Of a DNA stretch of 64,000 bases, positions 49,836-57,858 are shown piece after piece. Location: contig NC_009668.1 of the NCBI RefSeq assembly GCF_000017405.1, positions 1,667,001-1,731,000 of the forward strand, written 5' to 3'. The notes beneath the pieces were generated by a model, which was not told the origin of the DNA, ran no database searches, and worked only from the letters and a program-made list of their open reading frames with translations. Each line of letters begins with the position of its first letter. Position 1 is the first letter of the stretch. The position numbers and the translations under genes were made by a program. Source of the DNA: Brucella anthropi ATCC 49188. Its GTDB lineage: Bacteria > Pseudomonadota > Alphaproteobacteria > Rhizobiales > Rhizobiaceae.

Positions 49836-50828
49836 ATGTCGGAACTACTTTTCGAAACCGATGCGAATCCTATACCGCACGGGATCAAGGCTGGCCTGCT
49901 TGAAGCGAAGGGCGGCAAGACCCTGCGCTATGCCATTCTGAAAGCCGACGCGAAACCGATACGGGGAACAGTGGTCCTGCTTCAGGGACGCAACGAGTTT
50001 ATCGAAAAATACTTCGAAACCATGACCGATCTGACCGCGCGCGGCTTCACGGTCGTAACATTCGACTGGCGCGGACAAGGCGGCTCGCACCGGTTGCTGA
50101 AGGACCGCCAGCGCGGCTATGTCCGCAGTTTCGAAGATTATTCCGACGATCTCGACCTTATCCTTGACCAGATCGCCTTGCCCGACTGTCCCCCGCCCTT
50201 CTACATTCTCGGCCATTCCGCCGGTGCGCTTGTGGCGCTTTCTTCGATGGGCAGACTGACATCGCGCATCAGTCGCATGGTGCTGTGTGCGCCCTTCATG
50301 GGGCTTGATGGGCAACGGCTCAGCGATGACAATGTACGCCGCATCGCCTCCGCCTTTCGATGGCTCGGCCTCGGCCAAGTTTACGCATCCGGCGGACGCA
50401 GACTGGCTTCGCGTCCCTTTGCAGGCAATCCGCTGACCAGCGACCCGGCACGCTTCATGCGTAATATGGAAATTCCACGCCTTCACCCGGATCTTGCGCT
50501 TGGCGGTCCGACCGCCCGGTGGCTCTGGAGCGCTCTCGAAACGTCTCGGCGCATCAATCAGCCGGATTTCTATAATGGACCCACAGTACCGGTCCTCATC
50601 GTTGCCGCTGGCGCAGACCGCGTGGTTTCCACATCGGTGATCGAGCGTTTTGTCGCCCGCACGCGCAATGTCTCACTGACCACAATTACCGGCGCACGTC
50701 ATGAGATGCTTCAGGAAGCCGACTTTTATCGTGAGCAGCTCTGGGCCGCCTTCGATGCCTTCATTCCGGGCTCGTCAGAGGTCGAAACCATGCCGGAGAC
50801 CATTGAGCCCCTAGCCTCCGGTATTTAG
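49836..50828 (+). CDS. Alpha/beta hydrolase, lysophospholipase-like
   Basis: The 330-residue protein has the alpha/beta hydrolase fold: LLQGRNEFIEKYFETMTDL, FDWRGQGGS, nucleophile serine 128 in ILGHSAGALVAL, an acid in VLIVAAGADRVVS and histidine in ITGARHEML. The GRNEFIEKYFE pattern matches the PldB-like lysophospholipase L2 group. Its substrate is not proven. The stop TAG is the first triplet of a palindromic repeat that fills the gap to the convergent hisN-type gene. Confidence 0.85.
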   Translation: MSELLFETDANPIPHGIKAGLLEAKGGKTLRYAILKADAKPIRGTVVLLQGRNEFIEKYFETMTDLTARGFTVVTFDWRGQGGSHRLLKDRQRGYVRSFEDYSDDLDLILDQIALPDCPPPFYILGHSAGALVALSSMGRLTSRISRMVLCAPFMGLDGQRLSDDNVRRIASAFRWLGLGQVYASGGRRLASRPFAGNPLTSDPARFMRNMEIPRLHPDLALGGPTARWLWSALETSRRINQPDFYNGPTVPVLIVAAGADRVVSTSVIERFVARTRNVSLTTITGARHEMLQEADFYREQLWAAFDAFIPGSSEVETMPETIEPLASGI

Positions 50829-50930
50829 AGCGATTTCGCCTGCGGTAGAAGCATTGAAATCGCTCTAAATGTTTGTTTTTACGCATTATCCGACGCAAAA
50901 TCGCTTCGCACTTTTGCTGGAAATGCTCTT
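50826..50930 (+). repeat. Palindromic intergenic repeat, full copy (TAGAGC family)
   Basis: TAGAGCGATTTC...GAAATCGCTCTA, then a TGTTTGTTTTTACGCATTATCCGACG linker (in part) and an arm ending TGGAAATGCTCT. It fits exactly between two convergent stop codons and includes the TAG of the hydrolase. Confidence 0.82.
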
Positions 50931-50931
50931 A

Positions 50932-51714
50932 TCAGCTATTCAGCAGATCAAGCGCTGCCCTGTGCAGTTCAGGAGAAGCTGCGGCGACAACATCGCCGCC
51001 CTTTTCCGCCGGACTGCCATCACGTTGCGTCACCACACCGCCAGCCTGCTCAATCAGCGGAATGAGAGCGACAATGTCATAGGGCTGGAGACCCGCTTCA
51101 ACGACAATGTCGGCAAAACCGCTTGCGAGCATTGCGAAGGCATAGCAATCAACTCCATAGCGGGACAGACGCACCGCGCTTTCCAGCCGATCAAATCCCT
51201 TGCGGCTTTCACCCTTGAAAAGAGCAGGCGTCGTCGTAAACATCGTGGCATCGGCCAAGGTTGCATTCTTGCGCACCGACAGACGGCGAGGCGCGTCTTC
51301 GCCGCCATTACGCGCGAGATAAGCACCATTACCATCGCTGTAGAACAACTCGCCGGTGAAGGGCTGCGACATCATTCCCGCCGTGGCATCGCCATCGACA
51401 GTCAGTCCCAAAAGCGTGCCCCAGACCGGCAGGCCAGAAATGAAAGCACGGGTCCCATCAATGGGATCGATGACCCAGACATGGCTGCGGTCAATATTCT
51501 CCGGCCCGTATTCTTCCCCAAGAATACCATGGTCGGGAAAAACGCTGCCAATAACCGCACGAATCGCACGCTCCGCCGCCCTGTCCGCTTCGGTCACCGG
51601 ATCGAAACCAACGCTATATTTGTTGTCGATTTCCGTCAGCTGACGAAAACGCGGAAGCGTCTGAGCAGCTGCCGCTGCAGCCACTTCGGAAAAAAATGCC
51701 TTATCGATCAGCAA
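50932..51714 (-). CDS. hisN: Inositol-monophosphatase family phosphatase (HisN/SuhB-type)
   Basis: The 260-residue protein has the metal-site motifs of the family: GEEYG, WVIDPIDGTRAFISGLPVWG and CYAFAMLASG...VEAGLQPYDIVALIPLIEQAGG (in part). The pattern fits the alphaproteobacterial histidinol-phosphatase branch (HisN), which dephosphorylates histidinol phosphate; inositol phosphatase activity is the alternative. The likely start is a TTG at 51714 with CAGGAG eleven bases upstream; an earlier TTG at 51756 gives a poor N-terminus. The mmgR/suhB-type small RNA lies upstream in the opposite direction. Confidence 0.85.
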   Translation of the reverse strand: MLIDKAFFSEVAAAAAAQTLPRFRQLTEIDNKYSVGFDPVTEADRAAERAIRAVIGSVFPDHGILGEEYGPENIDRSHVWVIDPIDGTRAFISGLPVWGTLLGLTVDGDATAGMMSQPFTGELFYSDGNGAYLARNGGEDAPRRLSVRKNATLADATMFTTTPALFKGESRKGFDRLESAVRLSRYGVDCYAFAMLASGFADIVVEAGLQPYDIVALIPLIEQAGGVVTQRDGSPAEKGGDVVAAASPELHRAALDLLNS

Positions 51715-51820
51715 CCCCGAACTCCTGTTTCCAACACATGGCGCATACTTATGCAAACCATGCTAATTTTGCCTACATAATGAGCATAATTAAATTAGCC
51801 CAAAAAATATGCGCATTTTC

Positions 51821-51849
51821 TTGACGTTACCGCCATTCGGACGTAACTT
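51821..51849 (+). promoter_or_regulatory. Sigma-70-type promoter of the small RNA
   Basis: TTGACG and TAACTT are separated by 17 bases; transcription would start near 51856, just before the first stem of the small RNA. Confidence 0.7.
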
Positions 51850-51855
51850 AAATCC

Positions 51856-51941
51856 CAGACAGGTTTTCCTGTCGATGCCTTTCGGGGCATTTCCTCCCTA
51901 GTCTTTGACCGCGCTCGTATCGTTCGGGCGCGGTTCTTTTT
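51856..51941 (+). ncRNA. mmgR: mmgR (suhB motif, alpha-r8 family) small RNA
   Basis: Stem 1 is GACAGG-TTTT-CCTGTC (51858-51873), stem 2 is ATGCC-TTTCGG-GGCAT (51875-51890), followed by a single-stranded CCTCCC segment and a terminator ACCGCGC...GCGCGGT with a TCTTTTT tail. This is the order of the MmgR/suhB RNA known from Rhizobiales (Rfam RF00519), named for its place near suhB-type genes; here such a gene is divergent at 50932-51714. In Sinorhizobium MmgR limits polyhydroxybutyrate storage. The open CCTCCC could pair with ribosome sites of target mRNAs. A covariance search was not run. Confidence 0.8.
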
Positions 51942-51969
51942 ATCTGCGAGAGGCGCTCGTCGGAACGGA

Positions 51970-52860
51970 TTATTCTGCGGCCAGAGGTGGCGCGATAAAG
52001 AGATCGTCCGGCAGGGATGTCAGGTCGCTCAGAAACCCATGCAGATCGGCACAGAGCGTTTCGAAACCGGCAAGCTTATGCAGGTTCTGCTCGTTCACAT
52101 AAAGACTGCGATTGATTTCAATCTGCAGGGCATGACACGCCATAGCAGGCCGCCCGTAATGCTCCGTGATGAACCCGCCCGCATAGGGCTTGTTGTGCGC
52201 AACAGTGTAGCCCAGATCCTGCAGCAGATCGATGGCAGCCTGCGTCAGCCTTTCGCTGCACGAGCGACCGAAACGATCACCAACGATGAAATCCGGACGC
52301 GATCCGACTTCGCCGGGCCGTGCGCCGCCGGGCATCGAATGGCAGTCAATCAGAACCGCATAACCGAAACGCTGACGGGTGGACTGAAGCAGTGTATCAA
52401 GCGTCTGGTGGTAAGGCTTGTAGAGGTCTTCGATACGGTAAAATGCTTCGGCGAGTGGAATGCGCCCCGGATAAATCAGCTGCCCCTCACCGACCAGACG
52501 CGGCACCGTTCCAAGCCCGCCTGCAACGCGCGCCGACTGGCTATTGACGAAAGGCGGCAATGGCTCGGCGAACATGCGCGGATCCAGTTCATAGGCTTCG
52601 CGATTCACATCGAGAAACGCACGCGGAAAATGCGCCTTGAGCAAGGGCGCACCGAGCCGCATGGCGGAAGCAAAAAGCTCATCGACATAACAGTCTTCCG
52701 AATGACGTATGCTCAAGGCGTCGAGACGCGACGCTTCGACGAAAGAATGCGGGTAATAGCGTCCGCTATGCGGTGAATTGAAGACGAACGGAATGCGCTG
52801 TTCCGCCGGAGCGCATATCTCGAAGGGCGGTATCAGACTAAAATCGCGCTCCAAACTCAT
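51970..52860 (-). CDS. N-formylglutamate amidohydrolase
   Basis: The 296-residue protein fits the N-formylglutamate amidohydrolase family: VFNSPHSGRYYP near the start, HSEDCYVDELF, FLDVNREAYELDPRMF, and LIDCHSMPG, with histidines and acids placed to bind zinc. It releases formate and glutamate at the end of one histidine degradation route. No other hut gene is nearby, so the substrate is a family-level inference. Confidence 0.88.
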   Translation of the reverse strand: MSLERDFSLIPPFEICAPAEQRIPFVFNSPHSGRYYPHSFVEASRLDALSIRHSEDCYVDELFASAMRLGAPLLKAHFPRAFLDVNREAYELDPRMFAEPLPPFVNSQSARVAGGLGTVPRLVGEGQLIYPGRIPLAEAFYRIEDLYKPYHQTLDTLLQSTRQRFGYAVLIDCHSMPGGARPGEVGSRPDFIVGDRFGRSCSERLTQAAIDLLQDLGYTVAHNKPYAGGFITEHYGRPAMACHALQIEINRSLYVNEQNLHKLAGFETLCADLHGFLSDLTSLPDDLFIAPPLAAE

Positions 52861-53168
52861 TCTTCACCCGTTTTCGGCCGGAACATCCAGGCCATTCGAC
52901 GACGATCCACGTCAGTATTATAACAAATTACGTCAGACGGCCCATGCGTGCAAACGGCTGGCAGCCGAATCTTCCGGCCTTTGCATGGCGTGCATATGCG
53001 ACAATCCTGTCACACTGAACAGCTTGTTGCCAAATACGCGCCATAACAATTAACATTCGCGCGAGCATTCATTCCATATTTACCAAAGAAGCGTTTTCTA
53101 CGGTGGATATTGAGTCGTTAAGGGTCAGCTTTTGGGCGATGAACACGACACAGAATTCGGACGGAACA
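52861..53168. other. Gene-free region upstream of cpdR
   Basis: About 308 bases between divergent genes. ACAATTAACATTCG near 53045 has a CtrA-like half-site only. I see no gene; an in-frame GTG at 53103 could extend CpdR but lacks a ribosome site. Confidence 0.4.
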
Positions 53169-53531
53169 ATGAAGAGAATCCTTCTAGCTGAAGATGACAA
53201 TGATATGCGCCGCTTCCTCGTCAAGGCGTTGGAAAAAGCCGGTTATCACGTGACGCACTTCGACAACGGCGCGAGTGCCTATGAAAGATTGCAGGAAGAG
53301 CCTTTCTCCCTTCTGCTGACCGATATTGTCATGCCGGAAATGGACGGCATCGAACTGGCGCGGCGCGCGACAGAAATCGACCCGGATCTGAAGATCATGT
53401 TCATTACGGGCTTCGCCGCTGTCGCCCTCAACCCCGATTCGGACGCGCCGCGCGACGCAAAGGTGCTTTCCAAGCCGTTCCACCTGCGTGACCTGGTGAA
53501 CGAAATAGAAAAAATGCTGATCGCCGCCTGA
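53169..53531 (+). CDS. cpdR: Response regulator CpdR
   Basis: The 120-residue protein is a single receiver domain: acidic pocket in LLAEDDNDMRRFL, phospho-acceptor aspartate 52 in LLLTDIVMPEMDG, threonine in MFITGFAAVAL and lysine in VLSKPFHLRDLV. This sequence is characteristic of CpdR, which when unphosphorylated directs ClpXP to degrade CtrA and other cell-cycle proteins. The start at 53169 (MKRILLAE) gives the standard length. Confidence 0.93.
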   Translation: MKRILLAEDDNDMRRFLVKALEKAGYHVTHFDNGASAYERLQEEPFSLLLTDIVMPEMDGIELARRATEIDPDLKIMFITGFAAVALNPDSDAPRDAKVLSKPFHLRDLVNEIEKMLIAA

Positions 53532-53602
53532 GGCGATCCCACTGATTTGCGGCCCTTTGTTTTGTCATCAACAAAAAGACGAAAAAACTTCATAAAAGGG
53601 CA

Positions 53603-53631
53603 TTGACGGGCGCAACGCGATATGGTGTATG
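53603..53631 (+). promoter_or_regulatory. Probable tRNA-Val promoter
   Basis: TTGACG, 17 bases, TGTATG. Predicted start is about 7 bases upstream of the tRNA. Confidence 0.5.
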
Positions 53632-53644
53632 CGCCACATCGAAT

Positions 53645-53719
<75 letters not shown>

Positions 53720-54083
53720 TTCGATCTCCTTGAAATTGTTAAGATAATTTTTGCAAACTGAACGTTTGCGCCCAGAATGAGTTTAGCTTAGCAACACGCT
53801 AGCAACTTGAAAATTATGATAGCTTTTTGGTACTAACGCAGACAAACGCCGACTCCTTAGCGCGGCTGATTTTCCCTGACGTTCCTTCTGACGATCGGTA
53901 TTCAATCGTCACATCTCATTGCCAGGCGGGATACTACCCGTCTATCGTGAAATCCAGCAGTTGATACCGATATGATGATCCGGGAGCAAAGCTCGCAATC
54001 AGCACACGGCCTTTCTCATGAAATGCTGCATCACATTTGATTAGCGTAGTACTGATGCCACGCTCGCCTATGGGCCGTTCATT
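53720..54083. other. Gene-free stretch after the tRNA
   Basis: About 360 bases, AT-rich at first, with no supported gene. The longest small frames (22 codons at about 53971) lack coding signs. No duplicate of the tRNA 3' end was seen, so no att site can be named. Confidence 0.45.
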
Positions 54084-54109
54084 GGAACCATTTGGACGGG
54101 CCTTTCGTT
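54084..54109 (+). promoter_or_regulatory. EcfG-type stress promoter before pcm
   Basis: GGAAC, 18 bases, GTT (equivalently GGAAC, 17 bases, CGTT), which is the general stress promoter consensus of alphaproteobacteria. It lies 75 bases upstream of the pcm start. Confidence 0.7.
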
Positions 54110-54184
54110 TTTCCTGTTTCTCTGGCCTTGGTGCTGAGGTCTACAGAGAATGGATTGGGTCCATTTCGACCCGAGAGAGCGACA

Positions 54185-54838
54185 ATGAGAAATTTTGAGA
54201 AAGCTCGTGTCCAAATGGTGGAGCAGCTTGTCCATCGCGGTATCCATGACACGCGCGTGCTGGAAGCGATGGGCACGTTGGCTCGTGAGAAATTCATCGA
54301 TGAAGGCTTTATCGAGTTTGCCTATGACGACACACCTCTACCAATCAAAAATGGCCAAACGATCTCACAACCATATATGACTGCCTTTATGATTGCATCG
54401 GCGCATCTGGGTGGGGGTGAACACGTTCTCGAAATTGGAACAGGCTCCGGCTACGCTGCGGCGATCATAGCACAGATTGCCGGTCAGATATTTACTGTCG
54501 AACGGTATTCCACCCTTGCCGAAGCCGCGCAACAACGCTTCGAAGACCTCGGCTGCGATAATATCCATGTGCGCACGGGCGACGGCAGCAATGGTTGGCC
54601 AGAAGAAGCTCCTTTCGACGCGATAATTGTTGCAGCGGGTGCTCCGGAAATCCCCTCCCCGCTCAAAGAGCAGCTCAAACCAGGCGGGCGGCTCATCATA
54701 CCGGTCGGCAGTATGGCGGGTACCCAGCGCCTTTTGTGCATCACCCGTAAATCTACGGAGGAATTCGACGAGGAAGATCTCGGCGGTGTGATGTTCGTAC
54801 CGCTTGTGGGAAATAAGGCCTGGCCCGACATGAACTGA
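54185..54838 (+). CDS. pcm: Protein-L-isoaspartate O-methyltransferase
   Basis: The 217-residue enzyme methylates isoaspartyl residues so that damaged proteins can be repaired. The AdoMet site is visible as VLEIGTGSGYAAAIIA and the family motif RVLEAMGTLAREKFI (in part) at the N-terminus, with DDTPLPIKNGQTISQPYMTAFM in the substrate region. The start at 54185 (MRNFEKAR) follows GAGAG; the frame is open upstream to 54092. It is the first gene of the stress block and has an EcfG-type promoter. Confidence 0.93.
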   Translation: MRNFEKARVQMVEQLVHRGIHDTRVLEAMGTLAREKFIDEGFIEFAYDDTPLPIKNGQTISQPYMTAFMIASAHLGGGEHVLEIGTGSGYAAAIIAQIAGQIFTVERYSTLAEAAQQRFEDLGCDNIHVRTGDGSNGWPEEAPFDAIIVAAGAPEIPSPLKEQLKPGGRLIIPVGSMAGTQRLLCITRKSTEEFDEEDLGGVMFVPLVGNKAWPDMN

Positions 54839-54871
54839 TATGATTTTGGCCGCGAAGAACGGGAGAAGACC

Positions 54872-55072
54872 ATGATAGAAAACGGATACAAACTTCACAA
54901 AAATGGCGATGGTACGTGGTCGGTGATTGACGCTTTCAAGGGTAATCCGATCACGTTCGAAGGCAAGCTGCAGATCGCATTGAACGAAGAAGAGGCAAAG
55001 CGGGTTCTCGACTGTCTCAACAGACAGAATCTCGAACGCCACCCCGAAGACGGCAGCGGACGATTACCTTGA
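54872..55072 (+). CDS. Hypothetical protein of 66 residues
   Basis: A small acidic soluble protein (MIENGYKLHKNGDGTWSVID at the start, with a helix NEEEAKRVLDCLNRQNLE near the end). It begins 33 bases after pcm with GGGAGAAG as ribosome site, so it is probably in the pcm transcript. I do not recognise a family. Confidence 0.65.
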   Translation: MIENGYKLHKNGDGTWSVIDAFKGNPITFEGKLQIALNEEEAKRVLDCLNRQNLERHPEDGSGRLP

Positions 55073-55164
55073 TCCCTCAGCGCGCTTGAAACACGAAGTG
55101 ATCAAATGGGGCTATCTTAAATAGTCTGGAAGCGTATCGTCGATGCTTCGGAAAGGAGAAGGAG

Positions 55165-55452
55165 ATGCCGCTCTTCAACGAAGCGAGCCGCATTTATAAG
55201 CCAGAAGAAGTGAACTTCATGCGCAGCTGCTTTTCCAACGCCGCGATCATTCTTGAAGAAAGCGACAGGGAATATGCTGCGACTGACCTTTCGTCTGCAA
55301 TCGTTATGCTTTACCAGAACGGGCTGAGGGATTTGAACTACATCGCGGAACTGGCGTCGCGACTTGCTCACAAGAAATATATGGAGCGTCACCCTGATAC
55401 GCCCGTCGCAGCGACTGTGAACGTTCTGCCCGGTTCGAAGGCTCCTTCCTGA
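55165..55452 (+). CDS. Hypothetical protein of 95 residues
   Basis: Mostly helical and soluble: MPLFNEASRIYKPEEVNFMR, then SAIVMLYQNGLRDLNYIAEL and a short unstructured end. A strong ribosome site AAAGGAGAAGGAG precedes the ATG. No promoter motif of the stress type is seen in its 92-base leader, so it may be read with pcm. Family unknown to me. Confidence 0.68.
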   Translation: MPLFNEASRIYKPEEVNFMRSCFSNAAIILEESDREYAATDLSSAIVMLYQNGLRDLNYIAELASRLAHKKYMERHPDTPVAATVNVLPGSKAPS

Positions 55453-55489
55453 ATTCCGAACCGAACTAGGGTTTGCGGGTTAGTTGCAA

Positions 55490-55744
55490 TCAGGAATTCT
55501 GCTCAGCACCTATAAACTTGTTAAAGCGGCTATCCTCCGTTTCTTCGTAGAGAAAAGCCAGCTTTCTATCGTCAAAGATGGCGAAGAAATCATCCCAATT
55601 GATTTCCTCCAGATTCTGGTCTTTTTCTGCGAAATCGATACGCAATAGACCGCCTTCACTACCGGTTTCCACCATTGCGGGCCGCCCATTTCGGTCTTCA
55701 ACCCACTGGCGGATCTCATCGTGGTCACGTGTGATCTGAGCCAT
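55490..55744 (-). CDS. Hypothetical acidic protein of 84 residues
   Basis: A soluble acidic protein: MAQITRDHDEIRQWVEDRNG, then EGGLLRIDFAEKDQNLEEINWDDFFAIFDD (in part), ending near EETEDSRFNKFIGAEQ. The pattern (a DHDEIRxWVExRxGxPA start) recurs in small proteins of rhizobial stress loci. GGAAGGG precedes the ATG. It is the last of four minus-strand genes that appear to form an operon starting at 56572. Confidence 0.72.
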   Translation of the reverse strand: MAQITRDHDEIRQWVEDRNGRPAMVETGSEGGLLRIDFAEKDQNLEEINWDDFFAIFDDRKLAFLYEETEDSRFNKFIGAEQNS

Positions 55745-55748
55745 GGTT

Positions 55749-55913
55749 CTACCCTTCCGCTTTAAATTTCTTTGCTTCTTCAAGCAATTTTTGTCGATCT
55801 CTTCCAAAACGCTCGATCAACTGCCGAGCCTGCAGCGGAGAAATATCCGAGTTCTCGGCCAGGAACTTGATGTCTTCATCATCCGTCAGTGGGGTAGTTG
55901 ATTTCTCGTTCAT
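55749..55913 (-). CDS. DUF3606 family protein, 54 residues
   Basis: The short protein reads MNEKSTTPLTDDEDIKFLAE at the start, then a helix-turn pattern with QARQLIERFGRDRQKLLEEAKKF. This is the DUF3606 signature, in which a helical pair precedes GRDRxxL. DUF3606 proteins are small, of unknown function and common among stress-induced genes of alphaproteobacteria. GAGGA lies 8 bases before the ATG, and its stop is 4 bases from the start of the next gene. Confidence 0.8.
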   Translation of the reverse strand: MNEKSTTPLTDDEDIKFLAENSDISPLQARQLIERFGRDRQKLLEEAKKFKAEG

Positions 55914-55922
55914 GATTGATCC

Positions 55923-56204
55923 TCATTTCTGGTGAGCGGGCGCCTGCACCGGCTGGTCGCCGCCCGTGCCGGTCTCTGGTCGGTCATTTTCTACCGGCGG
56001 CTTGGTCTTCTGGTCGGCGGAACCTATGGCGGGAGGTGTCTGGATGCCTTGCTTTTGCGTTACCGATCCACCACCGGTCAGGCTCCACCCGAGAAGGAGA
56101 AGGAGCAGAACTGCCACTATGACTAATACGAAGCGCGGAAAATATCGGAGCGCTCGCGGCGAAGCCTGTCTCTCCCCTCGTTCACGTTCTGATCGCTTGT
56201 TCAT
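55923..56204 (-). CDS. Small single-pass membrane protein
   Basis: The 93-residue protein has a basic cytoplasmic N-terminus (MNKRSERERGERQASPRAL), one membrane helix (about residues 22-42, FVLVIVAVLLLLLLGW), and a periplasmic tail rich in proline, glutamine, threonine and glycine. Its ATG overlaps the stop of the upstream gene by four bases (ATGA), so the two are translationally coupled. Family unknown. Confidence 0.7.
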   Translation of the reverse strand: MNKRSERERGERQASPRALRYFPRFVLVIVAVLLLLLLGWSLTGGGSVTQKQGIQTPPAIGSADQKTKPPVENDRPETGTGGDQPVQAPAHQK

Positions 56205-56572
56205 GACCACATCCATGAGACTATAAAATATCCGATGACAACCACGGCAATGATGAACCACCAGACCATGTAGGCTGGACCTTCACGCATCTGCGTAGTT
56301 TTTCTTGCGGATCGCGCATTCTCTTTCGGTGGCCATGCGCGCAGGCCGGACGCATGACTGGAAGCATTGCTGTCATCGGGTTTTACCGGAGCCGCTAACG
56401 GCCGTGTCCCGTGATCTTCAGCCGGTTGAGCGCTGCCGCCAGCCTCTGCATCTGTTTCCATTGGCGCTACCGCAGGATCAAAGCCGGGAACCTTGTCGCC
56501 GGCTTCACCCCGTTGGATCGCGCCTCTTGCGCGAGCGCCAGAGCTTTTATCCGGTGGAACTGTTTTCATCAT
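56201..56572 (-). CDS. Tail-anchored membrane protein with disordered N-terminus
   Basis: The 123-residue protein is hydrophilic and low in complexity (alanine, glycine, proline, glutamate) for about 95 residues, then ends in one membrane helix (MVWWFIIAVVVIGYFIVSWMW). It could act as a membrane-tethered flexible tail. Two adjacent ATGs at 56572 and 56569 are equally likely starts. The first of four minus-strand genes (56572 to 55490), with a perfect EcfG-type promoter right upstream. Confidence 0.7.
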   Translation of the reverse strand: MMKTVPPDKSSGARARGAIQRGEAGDKVPGFDPAVAPMETDAEAGGSAQPAEDHGTRPLAAPVKPDDSNASSHASGLRAWPPKENARSARKTTQMREGPAYMVWWFIIAVVVIGYFIVSWMWS

Positions 56573-56590
56573 TATGGGCCTCTAAGCTCC

Positions 56591-56615
56591 AACCATGAGG
56601 AAAACCAATTGTTCC
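56591..56615 (-). promoter_or_regulatory. EcfG-type stress promoter (minus strand)
   Basis: On the minus strand GGAAC, 17 bases, GTT. It drives the four-gene minus-strand unit; predicted leader about 10-15 bases. Confidence 0.75.
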
Positions 56616-56679
56616 GCAGAATTTCATTGCTTCAACCTTGCCATTTCCCGCTCCATCATTCGGGGCTCCTTCACTCAAT

Positions 56680-56704
56680 GAAACAATCCGAGGTTTGAAA
56701 GGTT
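56680..56704 (+). promoter_or_regulatory. EcfG-like promoter, GAAAC variant
   Basis: GAAAC (one change from GGAAC), 17 bases, GTT, located 31 bases before the start of the small gene at 56735. Spacing is identical to the perfect sites, and it is divergent from the site at 56591-56615. Confidence 0.5.
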
Positions 56705-56734
56705 GGGCCGCCGTCTCAATAAACGGAGGTTTCC

Positions 56735-56947
56735 ATGAAACACGATCCGAAAACCGGCACCACCGATCAGAAGCCGAAATGGGAAGGCCCGCCGGAAAAC
56801 CGGCCTCGTGGTTACGAACCCGCTGACGACGATCCCGCAAAGAAACGCGATGCCGCGGGGCACAATCTTGCCGATCCTGACCGCAAAAACCTTGCTGATG
56901 CGTTGAGTGAACCCAAGCACACCAGGAGAAAGGGAGGTGGAAAATGA
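56735..56947 (+). CDS. Small hydrophilic disordered protein
   Basis: A 70-residue protein of almost only charged and polar residues with no hydrophobic core (MKHDPKTGTTDQKPKWEGPP at the start; DPDRKNLADALSEPKHTRRK near the end). Composition resembles hydrophilins that protect against drying. CGGAGG precedes the ATG. The next gene starts inside its stop (ATGA), so the two are coupled. Confidence 0.7.
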   Translation: MKHDPKTGTTDQKPKWEGPPENRPRGYEPADDDPAKKRDAAGHNLADPDRKNLADALSEPKHTRRKGGGK

Positions 56948-57576
56948 CAGTGTCTTCCCTTCCTCCCCTCAAAGCTATCGCGCTCAATGCCACCTTGAAG
57001 CGAAGTGCAGACCAGAATCCATCTTCGACCGACAGGATGCTACATTATCTCGATACACATCTTGTTCCTTATGGCGTGCAAACGGAGCATGTGCGGCTGA
57101 GTGAATTCAACATCGAACCCGGCGTTACATCGCGCGAAAGCGAAGACGACGAGTGGCCGGCACTCAGAACCAAAATCCTCGATGCGGATATTCTTATTTT
57201 CGGCACGCCGATCTGGCTCGGTCAACCATCAAGCATCTGCAAGCGCGTGCTGGAACGTATGGATGCATTTCTTTCAGAGACCGATGATGCCAACCGAATG
57301 CCGTCTTACGGGCATGTCGCCGTCGCGGCAGTGGTTGGGAACGAGGACGGGGCACATTTCGTGTCATCCCAGCTCTATCAGGCGTTGAACGATGTGGGCT
57401 TCACCCTGCCTGCCAACGGCGTAACCTACTGGGTGGGCGAGGCGATGCAATCAACCAATTTCGTCGATCTGGGAGAGGTACCCGAAACAGTCGTTTCCGC
57501 TACCAAAATACTGGCTGCCAATTGCGTACATCTGGCACGATTGTTGAAGGCCGCTCCTTATCCCGGTTCAGAATAA
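56944..57576 (+). CDS. Flavodoxin-family NAD(P)H-dependent oxidoreductase
   Basis: The 210-residue protein has the FMN-reductase fold: KAIALNATLKRS as phosphate-binding loop, DADILIFGTPIWLGQPSSICKRVLERM for the flavin ring, and AAVVGNEDGAHF near the C-terminal part. It would reduce FMN, quinones or azo compounds; the substrate is unknown. In a stress block a role in quinone detoxification is likely. It is coupled to the small disordered protein upstream and its stop overlaps a convergent gene by 19 bases. Confidence 0.82.
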   Translation: MTVSSLPPLKAIALNATLKRSADQNPSSTDRMLHYLDTHLVPYGVQTEHVRLSEFNIEPGVTSRESEDDEWPALRTKILDADILIFGTPIWLGQPSSICKRVLERMDAFLSETDDANRMPSYGHVAVAAVVGNEDGAHFVSSQLYQALNDVGFTLPANGVTYWVGEAMQSTNFVDLGEVPETVVSATKILAANCVHLARLLKAAPYPGSE

Positions 57577-57833
57577 CAGGAGGGTGGCGCGCAAAGCATT
57601 GTCGGCTGGCCCGGATTGACCGGCCCGGGTGATGGATGTTCAGGTATAGGAAGGGGCGGTATCTGTTCAGGTTCGTCGGGACTGAACGGCCCCTTATCTG
57701 GTTGCGGAATGGTCTCCGGCGGCTCAACCGGAATGCCTTCAGGTTCATTTTCAGGAATTTCCGGCGGGTCGGACGCTGCCCCGGAACCCGCAGATAAAGC
57801 GATCGTCCACCATTCAGCGATATAGATTTTCAC
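57558..57833 (-). CDS. Proline-rich small protein
   Basis: The 91-residue protein starts MKIYIAEWWTIALSAGSGAAS, possibly a short hydrophobic segment, followed by a 60-residue stretch dominated by proline and glutamate (for example PPEIPENEPEGIPVEPPETI). It starts with GTG after GGGAGGGA, an excellent ribosome site. It lies 25 bases downstream of the DUF3175 gene on the same strand. Function unknown; it may be an extended spacer or surface protein. Confidence 0.65.
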   Translation of the reverse strand: MKIYIAEWWTIALSAGSGAASDPPEIPENEPEGIPVEPPETIPQPDKGPFSPDEPEQIPPLPIPEHPSPGPVNPGQPTMLCAPPSCYSEPG

Positions 57834-57858
57834 TGGTCCCTCCCTTGTCCAAAGCAGG

